From an uncultured Clostridia bacterium (GTDB lineage Bacteria; Bacillota; Clostridia; TANB77; CAG-508), in assembly GCA_934130085.1 (NCBI GenBank), contig CAKOXK010000004.1, positions 39,083 through 103,082 of the forward strand: 64,000 nucleotides of DNA. The letters are read 5' to 3'. The position numbers and the translations under genes were made by a program. Of this stretch, positions 1 through 8,134 are shown in pieces. The stretch's first letter is position 1; each line of letters begins with the position of its first letter. A model generated the notes under the pieces. The model had not been told where the DNA came from, ran no database searches, and saw only the letters and a list, made by a program, of their open reading frames with translations.

Positions 1-897
1 AAAAAAAATAATGCTATCTTAGCTTATGGCAAAGATGCAAAAAAAATGATTGGAAGAACTCCTAATTCAATTGAAACAATTAGACCATTAGAGGATGGCG
101 TAATATCAAATTTTACAGCTACTGCTAAAATGCTGAAGTATTTTATAAAAAAAGCGTGTGCAAGTAAGTTCACCTCAAATAGAATCATGGTTTGTGTACC
201 TGCTCAAATAACTGAAGTTGAGAGAAGAGCGGTAATAGATGCATTACTTGACACAGGAACAAAAAAAGTTTTCTTAATAGAAGAGCCGGTCGCTGCGGCA
301 ATAGGTGCTGGAATAGATATCTCAAAACCGGTTGGAAATTTAGTAATTGATGTAGGTGGAGGAACCACAGATGTTGCTGTGATTTCAATAGGGGGATCTG
401 TTGTAAGTACAACAATAAATGTAGCAGGAGACAAATTTGATAATGAAATTATTAAATATGTTAGAAAAAAATACAATATGCTTATAGGAAAAGAAACAGC
501 TGAAAAGATAAAAATAGAAGTAGGATGTGTTTATCCAAAAGAACAGAAAAATTCTATAATTGCAAGAGGAAGAAACTTAGAAACATCTCTTCCAGAAGAG
601 GTAGAAATTAAATCGGATGAATTAATTAATGTTTTACTTCCTTCAGTAATAAAGATAATTGAAGCAGTAAAAGAAACAATTGAAAAGGCTCCGCCAGAGC
701 TTGTAGAAGATATAAGCGAAAAAGGAATATATATGACAGGCGGTGGCAGCTTGTTATATGGAATTAATAAACTAATAGAAGAAAGTACAGGAATAAAAGT
801 GATGATTGCAGAAGATGCTATATCATGTGTTGCCATAGGAACAGGTAAGGCACTTGATAATATAAATCTTTTGGATGAAAGGAAAAAGAAATGTTAA
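1..897 (+). CDS. mreB: Rod shape-determining protein MreB/Mbl, 5' end cut off by the window
   Basis: Bacterial actin that polymerises under the membrane and directs lateral cell-wall synthesis. The frame is open from base 1, so the gene starts upstream; about 298 codons are present and roughly the first 40-60 residues are missing. An ATG at 46 is internal, because the preceding codons already read like MreB (AILAYGKDAKKMIGRT). The actin-fold ATP-binding motifs are visible: a phosphate-2 type loop VIDVGGGTTDVAV in the middle and the adenosine loop MTGGGSLLYGI near the C-terminus. The EEPVAAAIGAG stretch is also typical. The stop overlaps the start of the acyl-CoA ligase gene, so the two are probably co-transcribed. 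MreB and Mbl cannot be told apart from this fragment. Confidence 0.93.
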   Translation, partial: KKNNAILAYGKDAKKMIGRTPNSIETIRPLEDGVISNFTATAKMLKYFIKKACASKFTSNRIMVCVPAQITEVERRAVIDALLDTGTKKVFLIEEPVAAAIGAGIDISKPVGNLVIDVGGGTTDVAVISIGGSVVSTTINVAGDKFDNEIIKYVRKKYNMLIGKETAEKIKIEVGCVYPKEQKNSIIARGRNLETSLPEEVEIKSDELINVLLPSVIKIIEAVKETIEKAPPELVEDISEKGIYMTGGGSLLYGINKLIEESTGIKVMIAEDAISCVAIGTGKALDNINLLDERKKKC

Positions 898-2762
898 ATA
901 TTAAAATACCAAAATTTAAATTCGGAAAAATAAAAATGAACACAGTAGAAGAACTTGACAAAATGAATATTGATTATGAAAAGATTAAAAAAGAAGATAA
1001 TAAGAAAAAAGTTGGACCTTATGAACATACAAATTATTCTACTGTAAAAGAATTCTTTGAGGAATCCTGCGAAAAATATTCAGATAGACCTTGCATACTT
1101 GAAAAGCCAGACCATAAAACACCTTACGCTGCAAAAACATACAAAGAATTTCATGAAGATGTTTATGCCTTAGGAACTGCTTTAATAAAATTATTAAATC
1201 AAAAAAATAAAAGAGTGATAATAATTGGTGAAACACAATATGGATGGTACATATCATACATGGCAATGCTTTTAGGGGTTGGAATAGCTGTTCCTGTTGA
1301 TAGAGAATTACCTGAAAATGAGCTTGAAAATGTAATAAAGAGATCAAGAGCTACAACAATCATATATTCACCTAAAAAAGAAGAAGACATAAAAAAAGTA
1401 AAAGCAAATATTGATAGTGTTGAATATTTTATCGAGATGAAATCTGATAAACCTCTTGATGGAAAAGATGTAGGAATTAATTATTTAATTGAGAACGGAA
1501 AAAGCATAATTGAATCTGGTGATAATTCTTTTAAAAATATTGAGATTGATAAAGAAGAATTTAAAATATTAATATTCACCTCGGGAACAACTTCTAATTC
1601 AAAGGGTGTAATGCTTTGCAATAGAAATCTTGCAGAAAATATAAATGCAATAACAGCTTATGTAAAAATATATCCAACAGATATGCTATTTTCTGTATTA
1701 CCATTACATCATACATACGAATCGACAATCGGATTTTTATATCCAATTTCACAAGGCGCGAGTATAGCCGTTTGTGAAGGTTTAAGATATATCGTTCCTA
1801 ATTTGCAAGAAGCCAAACCTACAGCAATATTAACAGTACCATTACTTGTAGAGAGCATTTACAAAAAAATAAATGAAAGCATCAAAAAAAGTAAAAAAGA
1901 AAAAATAGTAAACTCAATGATACATGTTACAAATATGCTAAAATCTTTTGGAATAGATGTTAAGAAAAAAGTATTTAAGGAGATATATGATAACCTAGGA
2001 GGAAACTTAAGAATTATAGTATCAGCTGCAGCTCCTATAGAGAAAAAAGTCGGAAAATGGTTAGAAGATATAGGCATAACCTTTTTACAAGGATATGGTT
2101 TAACTGAAACTTCACCAATATCAGCTGTAACACCTGACTATAAAACAATGGTAGGCTCAGCCGGAAAAACAATTTGGCAGGCAGATATTAAGGTTGAAAA
2201 TCCAAACGAAGATGGAGAAGGTGAACTCATGATAAAAAGTCCAACGTTAATGCTTGGATATTATGAAGATGAAGAAGAGACAAAGAAGGCCATTACAGAA
2301 GATGGGTACTTCCATTCAGGAGATATAGGATATGTAGATGATGAAGGATATGTATTTGTAACAGGAAGAAGCAAAAATGTAATAGTAACTCAAAATGGAA
2401 AAAATATTTATCCAGAAGAAATAGAAATGTTACTTGACAAAGTTCCTGAAATAAAAGAATCAATGGTATACGGTAAAACACCAGAAGGTGAGATTGCTAA
2501 AAAGAAAGATCAAAAAGAGCTTATAATTACAGCAAGATGTATACCTAACATGGAAGAAATAGAAAAAATACATGGAAGCAATCTTACAGACGAGCAAATT
2601 CATGATATAATCTGGGAAAAAATAAAGGAAGTAAACAAAAAACTAACATCATATAAAGCAATAAAATCATTAGAAATTAAAAAAGGCGAATTCGAAAAAA
2701 CATCAACAATGAAGATAAAAAGATATAAAGAATTGCAAAACAAAAAACAAGACCAAAATTAA
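891..2762 (+). CDS. fadD: Long-chain acyl-CoA synthetase (AMP-forming)
   Basis: Activates a fatty acid to acyl-adenylate and then to acyl-CoA. The 623-aa length fits the FadD/FAA1-like branch of the ANL superfamily. Motifs in order are the P-loop TSGTTSNSKGVML (about residue 230), the adenine-binding GYGLTETSP (about 400), and YFHSGDIGYVD followed by the hinge TGRSKNVIV (about 472-490). The C-terminal domain contains NGKNIYPEEIE. The start ATG overlaps the mreB stop by 7 nt, which suggests translational coupling. After the stop the +1 frame stays open with a Lys/Asn/Thr-rich coding-like tail to 2889, so the C-terminus may have been shortened by a frameshift. Substrate chain length is not readable from sequence. 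Confidence 0.93.
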   Translation: MLNIKIPKFKFGKIKMNTVEELDKMNIDYEKIKKEDNKKKVGPYEHTNYSTVKEFFEESCEKYSDRPCILEKPDHKTPYAAKTYKEFHEDVYALGTALIKLLNQKNKRVIIIGETQYGWYISYMAMLLGVGIAVPVDRELPENELENVIKRSRATTIIYSPKKEEDIKKVKANIDSVEYFIEMKSDKPLDGKDVGINYLIENGKSIIESGDNSFKNIEIDKEEFKILIFTSGTTSNSKGVMLCNRNLAENINAITAYVKIYPTDMLFSVLPLHHTYESTIGFLYPISQGASIAVCEGLRYIVPNLQEAKPTAILTVPLLVESIYKKINESIKKSKKEKIVNSMIHVTNMLKSFGIDVKKKVFKEIYDNLGGNLRIIVSAAAPIEKKVGKWLEDIGITFLQGYGLTETSPISAVTPDYKTMVGSAGKTIWQADIKVENPNEDGEGELMIKSPTLMLGYYEDEEETKKAITEDGYFHSGDIGYVDDEGYVFVTGRSKNVIVTQNGKNIYPEEIEMLLDKVPEIKESMVYGKTPEGEIAKKKDQKELIITARCIPNMEEIEKIHGSNLTDEQIHDIIWEKIKEVNKKLTSYKAIKSLEIKKGEFEKTSTMKIKRYKELQNKKQDQN

Positions 2763-2763
2763 A

Positions 2764-2889
2764 TCTAATACAAAAACAAAAAATAATGCTAATGCCAATA
2801 TTAAACCCAAAACAAAAACAATAACAATAACAAAAACAGAAACTAAAACTAATAATACTAATAATAACGGCACTATTATTAATACATAA
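2764..2889 (+). other. Frame-shifted low-complexity tail of the acyl-CoA ligase gene
   Basis: Directly after the ligase stop the +1 frame is open to a TAA at 2887-2889. It encodes an Asn/Thr/Lys-rich string (for example NTKTKNNANANIKPKTKT). The composition resembles low-complexity inserts in other proteins of this window. I read it as a former C-terminal tail detached by a small indel near 2735-2760, or as non-coding repeat DNA that happens to be open. Confidence 0.4.
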
Positions 2890-2939
2890 ATTAAAGTAAA
2901 ATTTAAATAATACAAAATGAAGACTTTTGAAGAAAAGTG

Positions 2940-2968
2940 TTGCATTTTAAAATATGATGTAATATACT
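2940..2968 (+). promoter_or_regulatory. Sigma-A-type promoter for the 334-aa protein gene
   Basis: TTGCAT (2940-2945), a 17-bp spacer and TATACT (2963-2968) lie 66 bp before the start codon of the next gene. The rest of 2763-3034 is A/C-rich low-complexity sequence and a small hairpin near 2920-2936. Confidence 0.55.
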
Positions 2969-3034
2969 CGTAGTACATAAGAAAAATAGTAAATTTATAC
3001 ATATAAATAGATAACAACGAAGGAGGTAGAATTT

Positions 3035-4039
3035 ATGTTTACAATGCCTAGACGTGGGATAGTAAACGTGAAAATGGTAATCACGGAAGAAAAGATTTTA
3101 TCAAACATAGATAAGGTTTCAAAGCTTATTAACCCAAACAGTAAGAAGCAAATTATTGAATTAGATGATAATTCGTACTTCAAAGATTTGGTAGAGTCTA
3201 TAAAAACCTATTTAATAGAATACCCTAAAAAGAAGAACTTTCCAAAATCAATTTATGATGCGGCATACCAACTTGTAGAGTATGCTACAGAATTGTTTGA
3301 AGAAAATACAAAGCAAATAGAAAGTTTGATAAAGCAAAGAGAATTTAATATAAAAACGGCAGCAATATTAAAGCAAACTCTAGCAATTGTAGAAAGCAAA
3401 GATGAAAATTGGAAACAATCAGTTGCTGAGGTATCAGATAAATTGTCAGAAGATGTAATTGAGGCTTTAAATATTATTGGCAAAGCTAAAAGTGCAAAGT
3501 CACAAGATTATCAAGCTGCAATAAAGCTAATTAATGCAAGAATAGTTAATTTAGAATCAAACTTACACATTGAAATTGATATGGAAAGAGTTGAAGATAG
3601 ATCAAAGGCATTAAGTTACATAGGAATTGAAATTGCAGATGCACTAAAATTAATACCAGCTCCTGTACAACAATTTGAAACAAAGCATGATGATGTAAGA
3701 GAAGAAGCTAAGATGCAAGAAAATGCAAACGCAAATTCTAATGTTAAGGCAAATATTGCGAATGTTAACCAAACTGTTGAAAACAAAAAAGAACAAAAAG
3801 TTAAAAAAGCAAAAGTGCAAGTACAAGATACTTCTATAGTAGTTGAAACAAATGAACCTGCTAAAAAGCAAGTATATGAAGCATATTATTCTGATACAAG
3901 ACGCGAGGTAAAAGAATCACTATGGTTCAAATTCAAAAATAGCAAATTTGTAAGAGCAATTAAATATGCATTTAGAATTAAAGTTGTACTTCAATTACCT
4001 GAAGCATTGCCAGAAGGTAGCCAAGAAGAAAGAAAATAA
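3035..4039 (+). CDS. Orphan 334-aa predominantly helical protein of unknown function
   Basis: I do not recognise a family. The start is supported by AAGGAGGT 8 nt upstream. Residues 1-220 look alpha-helical and charged, with no signal peptide or membrane segment. Residues about 225-265 are a low-complexity Asn/Ala/Val/Lys linker (ENANANSNVKANIANVN). The C-terminal 65 residues (ESLWFKFKNSKFVRAIKYAF and following) are basic and aromatic and look like a separate conserved element, possibly membrane- or nucleic-acid-contacting; that is inference. It stands alone between its own promoter and a strong hairpin at 4059-4097, so it is probably monocistronic. Confidence 0.75.
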   Translation: MFTMPRRGIVNVKMVITEEKILSNIDKVSKLINPNSKKQIIELDDNSYFKDLVESIKTYLIEYPKKKNFPKSIYDAAYQLVEYATELFEENTKQIESLIKQREFNIKTAAILKQTLAIVESKDENWKQSVAEVSDKLSEDVIEALNIIGKAKSAKSQDYQAAIKLINARIVNLESNLHIEIDMERVEDRSKALSYIGIEIADALKLIPAPVQQFETKHDDVREEAKMQENANANSNVKANIANVNQTVENKKEQKVKKAKVQVQDTSIVVETNEPAKKQVYEAYYSDTRREVKESLWFKFKNSKFVRAIKYAFRIKVVLQLPEALPEGSQEERK

Positions 4040-4058
4040 TTTCCATACTGATTTATTT

Positions 4059-4097
4059 ATTACAATCTTCTTTAATTAAATTAAAGGAGATTGTAAT
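4059..4097 (+). terminator. Long hairpin downstream of the 334-aa protein gene
   Basis: Arms 4059-4076 and 4080-4097 pair over 18 bp with one G-U wobble and a 3-nt loop. The 3' side is AT-rich rather than a clean U-run, so termination is likely but not textbook. Confidence 0.6.
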
Positions 4098-4210
4098 ATT
4101 TATACAAAAATAAATGTTAAATGTAATTTAAAATTATATTTACAAAAAGCTGTCAAATGAAAGTCAAATGCAATTATTATGGAAAAACATAAATTATTTT
4201 AAAAAATGTC

Positions 4211-4239
4211 TTGACATATAAAACATATTATTATATACT
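4211..4239 (+). promoter_or_regulatory. Promoter of the tRNA pair
   Basis: A consensus TTGACA (4211-4216), 17-bp spacer and TATACT (4234-4239) precede the first tRNA by 19 bp, giving a predicted start near 4246. Confidence 0.75.
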
Positions 4240-4258
4240 AAAAAAGTGCTAAACAAAT

Positions 4259-4335
4259 GCGCCCTTAGCTCAGCTGGTCAGAGCAACCGGCTCATAACCG
4301 GTCGGTCCAAGGTTCGAATCCTTGAGGGCGCACCA
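4259..4335 (+). tRNA. tRNA with CAT anticodon (elongator Met or Ile2)
   Basis: A full cloverleaf of 77 nt. The acceptor stem GCGCCCT pairs with AGGGCGC, the D arm is GCTC/GAGC, the anticodon stem ACCGG/CCGGT holds the loop CTCATAA with CAT, and the T arm contains TTCGAAT. CCA is encoded. Position 1 pairs with position 72 (G-C), so it is not an initiator tRNA. Whether C34 is modified to lysidine (Ile2) or not (Met) cannot be decided by eye. Confidence 0.92.
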
Positions 4336-4370
4336 TTATTTTTCTAATAATGTAGTTGTTTTGTATAGAT

Positions 4371-4456
4371 GGGCAGATGGCCGAGTGGCTAAAGGCGGCA
4401 GACTGTAAATCTGTTCTCGTAAGGGTACGATGGTTCGAATCCATCTCTGCCCACCA
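4371..4456 (+). tRNA. tRNA-Tyr (GTA)
   Basis: An 86-nt class II tRNA with a long variable arm (TTCTCGTAAGGGTAC). Acceptor GGGCAGA pairs with TCTGCCC, the anticodon loop CTGTAAA gives GTA, the T loop is TTCGAAT and CCA is encoded. It lies 35 bp after the CAT tRNA and presumably shares its promoter. Confidence 0.95.
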
Positions 4457-4462
4457 ATATAC

Positions 4463-4505
4463 AAGTCGTAGAAATGCTGAAAAGTCAACGTTCCTACGAC
4501 TTTTT
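4463..4505 (+). terminator. Terminator of the tRNA pair
   Basis: AAGTCGTAG (4463-4471) pairs with CTACGACTT (4494-4502) across a 22-nt loop and runs into a short T-tract, just after the tRNA-Tyr CCA end. Confidence 0.7.
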
Positions 4506-4605
4506 AATGTAATTTTTAAAGCATATTAAATAATTCCACATTGATAAATAACTTAACAAATGAATAAAAAAGAAAGTAAAGTTAGTAAGTTAAGGAGATT
4601 AATAG

Positions 4606-5058
4606 ATGAGGCAACCATATCAGACTTTGATTTTTCCATACAAAATGGAAAAAGAAGAAGTTAAATATGCAATATTTTTAAGAAGAGATATGAAAGTATG
4701 GCAGGGAATTTGCGGCGGAGGAGAAAATGAAGAAACAATAATCGAAACTGCTAAAAGAGAGTGCTTTGAAGAGGCAGGAATAAAAAATACATCAAAATAT
4801 ATTAAATTAGATACAATAACAACTATACCAGTTATAGATATAATGGGAAAGTTCTTCTGGGGAGAAGAGGTTTTTGTTATAAAAGAATATTGCTTTGGAG
4901 TTGATGCAACAGAACAAGAAATAAACTTAAGCAGAGAGCATCTAGAATATAGATGGCTATCATATAATGAGGCAAAAAGAATGCTAAAATGGGATTGTGA
5001 TAAAACAGCATTATGGGAATTAAATGAAAGAATCAAAACAGTATTTCATAAAACGTAA
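4606..5058 (+). CDS. NUDIX hydrolase (pyrophosphatase type)
   Basis: A 150-aa single-domain NUDIX protein that would hydrolyse a nucleoside diphosphate linked to another group, with Mg2+. The NUDIX box is intact at about residues 38-60: GGGENEETIIETAKRECFEE followed by AGI, matching Gx5Ex7REUxEExGU. The N-terminus RQPYQTLIFPY resembles the NudB-like branch of pyrophosphatases, but the substrate cannot be assigned. The start follows an AAGGAG. It is flanked by terminator-like hairpins on both sides, so it is probably a single-gene unit. Confidence 0.85.
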   Translation: MRQPYQTLIFPYKMEKEEVKYAIFLRRDMKVWQGICGGGENEETIIETAKRECFEEAGIKNTSKYIKLDTITTIPVIDIMGKFFWGEEVFVIKEYCFGVDATEQEINLSREHLEYRWLSYNEAKRMLKWDCDKTALWELNERIKTVFHKT

Positions 5059-5091
5059 TTTGTATATTAATCCTTTAGATTAATTAAGAAT

Positions 5092-5130
5092 CGAAGAATC
5101 TATACTCTAAGTAAGATTTCTTCGTTTTTT
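5092..5130 (+). terminator. Terminator of the NUDIX gene
   Basis: CGAAGAATCT (5092-5101) pairs with AGATTTCTTCG (5114-5124, one bulged T) and is followed by seven T residues. The rest of 5131-5340 has only an imperfect hairpin near 5243-5273 (AAGACAGATA / TATTTGTCTT) and no further gene. Confidence 0.8.
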
Positions 5131-5340
5131 TATGTTCAAAAATGATTTACATCTTTCCTATTACATTAATTTTACGTACTTATCATAGATGTTGATATAT
5201 CAAGGCTTTTATGGTAATTAATAATTAATTCAAATTAAACTAAGACAGATATAGTATAAAAATATTTGTCTTAAAAATAATAACAACTATAAGATAGCAA
5301 CAATTACAATGGGTTACAGTTTTTCAGGGGGAGATAAAAA

Positions 5341-5820
5341 ATGAAAAAACAGAAAAAAAGAGGAAAAGAAATATCAGAGACAATACTAGTAATATTAATA
5401 TTATTAATATTATTTGCTATGATAATAATAGTAATGAAAGTTGCAAGTGAAGTTAGTCGTGGGGGTTCAGGAGATATTAACAAAAGAGAAGAATTTGTAC
5501 AAGTATTAGACGATGGAACTAAACTAAACACAAGTACAAGATTAAGAAAAACAAAAATAGTTGATGGTTTAAAATTTGAAAACATACAATTAACAACGAA
5601 ACAGGGTCAATCTGTACTATTGGCAGATGTTGAAAATGATACAGGTAAAGATATAGATGTAATGTTATTAGATATAATATTACTAGATAAGAATGGTAAT
5701 GAGTTGACAACAATAGGTGGAATTATCGGAGAACTAAAAGATGGTGAAAAACAACTATTAGATTCAAGCGTAGCATCAGATTATGCAAATGCTTACGATT
5801 TCAAGGTTGTAATAAAATAA
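5341..5820 (+). CDS. Single-pass membrane protein with FxLYD-like extracytoplasmic domain
   Basis: 159 aa. A short basic cytoplasmic end is followed by one strongly hydrophobic helix (about residues 11-33), then a short linker and a beta-rich domain. The domain pattern, VENDTGKDIDVMLLDIILLDKNGNEL then GEKQLLDSS, resembles FxLYD-type folds that decorate cell-surface proteins; this fold call is inference. A GGGGGAG ribosome binding site sits upstream. The gene ends 20 bp before the pilin-like repeat protein, so the two are likely an envelope-associated operon. Confidence 0.7.
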   Translation: MKKQKKRGKEISETILVILILLILFAMIIIVMKVASEVSRGGSGDINKREEFVQVLDDGTKLNTSTRLRKTKIVDGLKFENIQLTTKQGQSVLLADVENDTGKDIDVMLLDIILLDKNGNELTTIGGIIGELKDGEKQLLDSSVASDYANAYDFKVVIK

Positions 5821-5840
5821 AAGTTATAGGAGACAATAAA

Positions 5841-7952
5841 GTGAATAAAATGAGGGAGAATATCTATAAGAGTCAAAAAGGTATAACATTACTAGCACTT
5901 GTAATAACAATAATAGTTTTAATTATATTAGCCGGTGTAGGCATTAGCCTTGTAACTGGAGATGGCGGAATAATAGGAAGAACTAAAAATGCGAAAGAGA
6001 CAGCAGATAGCTCAAAGGATAATGAAGAAAATAGATTAAATGAATTCGGAGAATATATTGATTATGCTGAAAAAGATCAGGATTATGATAAGAATATAAC
6101 ATTTAATTATAGTTCAAGATACTGGACCAACAATGATGTAACAGTAACGGCAAGTAACACATTAGAAAATTACGAGATACAAACAAGCACAGATGCGAAT
6201 ACATGGGACGATGAAGCGAGCCAAACATTAAGTGAAAATGGAAATGTATATGCGAGATTGGTAAATAAAACATTAAATTTAGCAACAGAGTATGTTGTCG
6301 CAACAGTTGATAATATAGACAAGGTAAAACCGATAATAACAAGTGTAGCAACTACTACAAATGTAATAGAGATTAGTGCAACAGATGATGCAAGCGGAAT
6401 AGTTGGATATGCTGCAACAGAAAGTTCAGAAATTCCATCAAACTTTACAAGTTGTTCAAGTACAAACTCACTAGATATCAAATTGAAAAATAAAACACAA
6501 GGAAAAACATATTATATATGGGTAAAAGATGCAGCTGGAAATATAAGTGAATATACTCAAGCTAAAACAGGAAATGTACCAAGAGCAGAAGGAAATATTA
6601 CATTTACATATAGTTCAACAACATGGACAAATAAAGACGTAACTGTTACAGTTAATACAAATATAAAAGATTTCAAACTAAAAACAAGTAGAGATGGTAG
6701 AACATGGGTTGATACTACAGAATATACATTAGAGACAAATGGAAAAGTATATGCAAAATTAATAGATAGCACAGATCAGTCAACAGGTTACGCTGTCGCA
6801 ACAGTTGACAAAATAGATAAAATGAAACCAGAAATAACGAGTATAACTGCAGACACAAACACAATAGCTTTAAAGGCACAAGATGATTCAAGTGGAATAG
6901 TAGGTTATGCTATATCAGAAAGTCAGGAAATGCCGACAAACTTTACAAGTCATGAAAGTACAAAATTGTTAGACATAAAATTAGAAAATAGAACACAAGG
7001 AAAAACATATTATATATGGGTAAAAGATGCAGCAACTAATGTAGGCAAATGTAAAAAAGTACAAATGAATACTGTGCCAAAATCAGAAGGAAATATTACA
7101 TTTACGCATAGCTCTGACAAATATACAAATCAAAATATAACTGTTACAGCAAGTACAACATCAACAGGTTTTAAATTGCAAACTAGCAAAGATAGAAGTA
7201 ATTGGCAAGATGTAAAAAGTCAAACATTAACAGGAAATGGAAACGTATATGCAAGATTAGTAGATAGCACAAATCAATCAAATGGCTATGCAGTAACGGT
7301 GGTAGATAAAATTGATAAAATAGGACCAGATGTCGCAATAACAATAAGTGGAGAAAAATCACAAACTAGTTTACCAGCAACATTATATGCACAAGTTACA
7401 CATACAGATAACTACAGTGGTATGTCATTGGACTCTTCTAGATTTGTTTTAAATACGAGCGAAAGTAAAATCGGAACAGAATCAAGTAGCTATACTGGAG
7501 GAACTTTTAGCAGTAATGTACAGAATATAACATTAAATCCAAATTCAGTAGCAGGATGGTATTTACATGTTTTGTCTGTTGACAATGCTGGAAATGCAAA
7601 AGAAACAATAAAAGGCCCAATAACAGTAGGAGCTAATTACCATGTCCATTCCGGAAACAGTAGCACGAATGGAGGTTGCTATACTGTTGCTCAATATAGA
7701 ACAGAAACATATACTTACCAATTCACATGTGGATATAAAGATGGTCAAAATTATTGGGATGGAAATCGTAGTTGTCCAAGATGTGGTGGAGGAATGTGGT
7801 TAAATGAAAATCAAGGCGTAAGCACAATTACATATTATTGCAAAGGCGATAGAAATGGACCAAGAACAGGAACAAGACAGGTACTTTCAGGATATGGTCT
7901 TAGTTGCGGAAAAACTGATTCAACAGTTGAATCATATTCAATAAACTATTAA
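5841..7952 (+). CDS. Pilin-like, Ig-like repeat surface protein with Cys-rich C-terminus
   Basis: 703 aa with GTG start and TAGGAG upstream. Residues 10-36 (SQKGITLLALVITIIVLIIL and on) have the shape of a type IV prepilin signal: K-G, then a hydrophobic helix, with cleavage expected after Gly14. The usual Glu at mature position 5 is absent. Residues about 86-480 hold three modules sharing NITFxYSS...W..xDVTVT...GxVYAxLxDST...VDxIDK, typical of bacterial Ig-like surface repeats. The last 110 residues contain cysteines, including a CPRCGG knuckle that could bind zinc. It would be membrane-anchored or assembled into a pseudopilus. The upstream membrane protein gene is 20 bp away. Confidence 0.75.
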   Translation: MNKMRENIYKSQKGITLLALVITIIVLIILAGVGISLVTGDGGIIGRTKNAKETADSSKDNEENRLNEFGEYIDYAEKDQDYDKNITFNYSSRYWTNNDVTVTASNTLENYEIQTSTDANTWDDEASQTLSENGNVYARLVNKTLNLATEYVVATVDNIDKVKPIITSVATTTNVIEISATDDASGIVGYAATESSEIPSNFTSCSSTNSLDIKLKNKTQGKTYYIWVKDAAGNISEYTQAKTGNVPRAEGNITFTYSSTTWTNKDVTVTVNTNIKDFKLKTSRDGRTWVDTTEYTLETNGKVYAKLIDSTDQSTGYAVATVDKIDKMKPEITSITADTNTIALKAQDDSSGIVGYAISESQEMPTNFTSHESTKLLDIKLENRTQGKTYYIWVKDAATNVGKCKKVQMNTVPKSEGNITFTHSSDKYTNQNITVTASTTSTGFKLQTSKDRSNWQDVKSQTLTGNGNVYARLVDSTNQSNGYAVTVVDKIDKIGPDVAITISGEKSQTSLPATLYAQVTHTDNYSGMSLDSSRFVLNTSESKIGTESSSYTGGTFSSNVQNITLNPNSVAGWYLHVLSVDNAGNAKETIKGPITVGANYHVHSGNSSTNGGCYTVAQYRTETYTYQFTCGYKDGQNYWDGNRSCPRCGGGMWLNENQGVSTITYYCKGDRNGPRTGTRQVLSGYGLSCGKTDSTVESYSINY

Positions 7953-7957
7953 AATGT

Positions 7958-7994
7958 AAATCACTGTATCTGCATATTGCAGATACAGTGATTT
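7958..7994 (+). terminator. Perfect 17-bp inverted repeat after the repeat-protein gene
   Basis: Arms 7958-7974 and 7978-7994 are perfectly complementary with a 3-nt loop. A-tracts and T-tracts form the base of the stem, but no U-run follows. It is probably the transcript end of the surface-protein operon. Confidence 0.65.
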
Positions 7995-8041
7995 AAAAGC
8001 AATAACCATTTAAATTTCCTCAAATGTTAATACAAATTTTC

Positions 8042-8071
8042 TTTACAACTTTACATAAAATATGGTACAAT
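8042..8071 (+). promoter_or_regulatory. Promoter of the 262-aa protein gene
   Basis: TTTACA (8042-8047), 18-bp spacer and TACAAT (8066-8071), 64 bp before the start codon. Confidence 0.5.
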
Positions 8072-8134
8072 ATACTTGTAATTTATATATTACATTCCTA
8101 GTTACTTTTAATACACAATTGGAGGTACAAACAG

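Noticed and set aside
2703..3017. A 104-aa hydrophobic - strand ORF
   Set aside because: It is the complement of an A/C-rich low-complexity region, which automatically reads as Val/Leu/Ile/Phe; it has no ribosome binding site.
4259..4335. Initiator tRNA-fMet
   Set aside because: Positions 1 and 72 form a G-C pair and the anticodon stem lacks the three consecutive G-C pairs typical of initiators.
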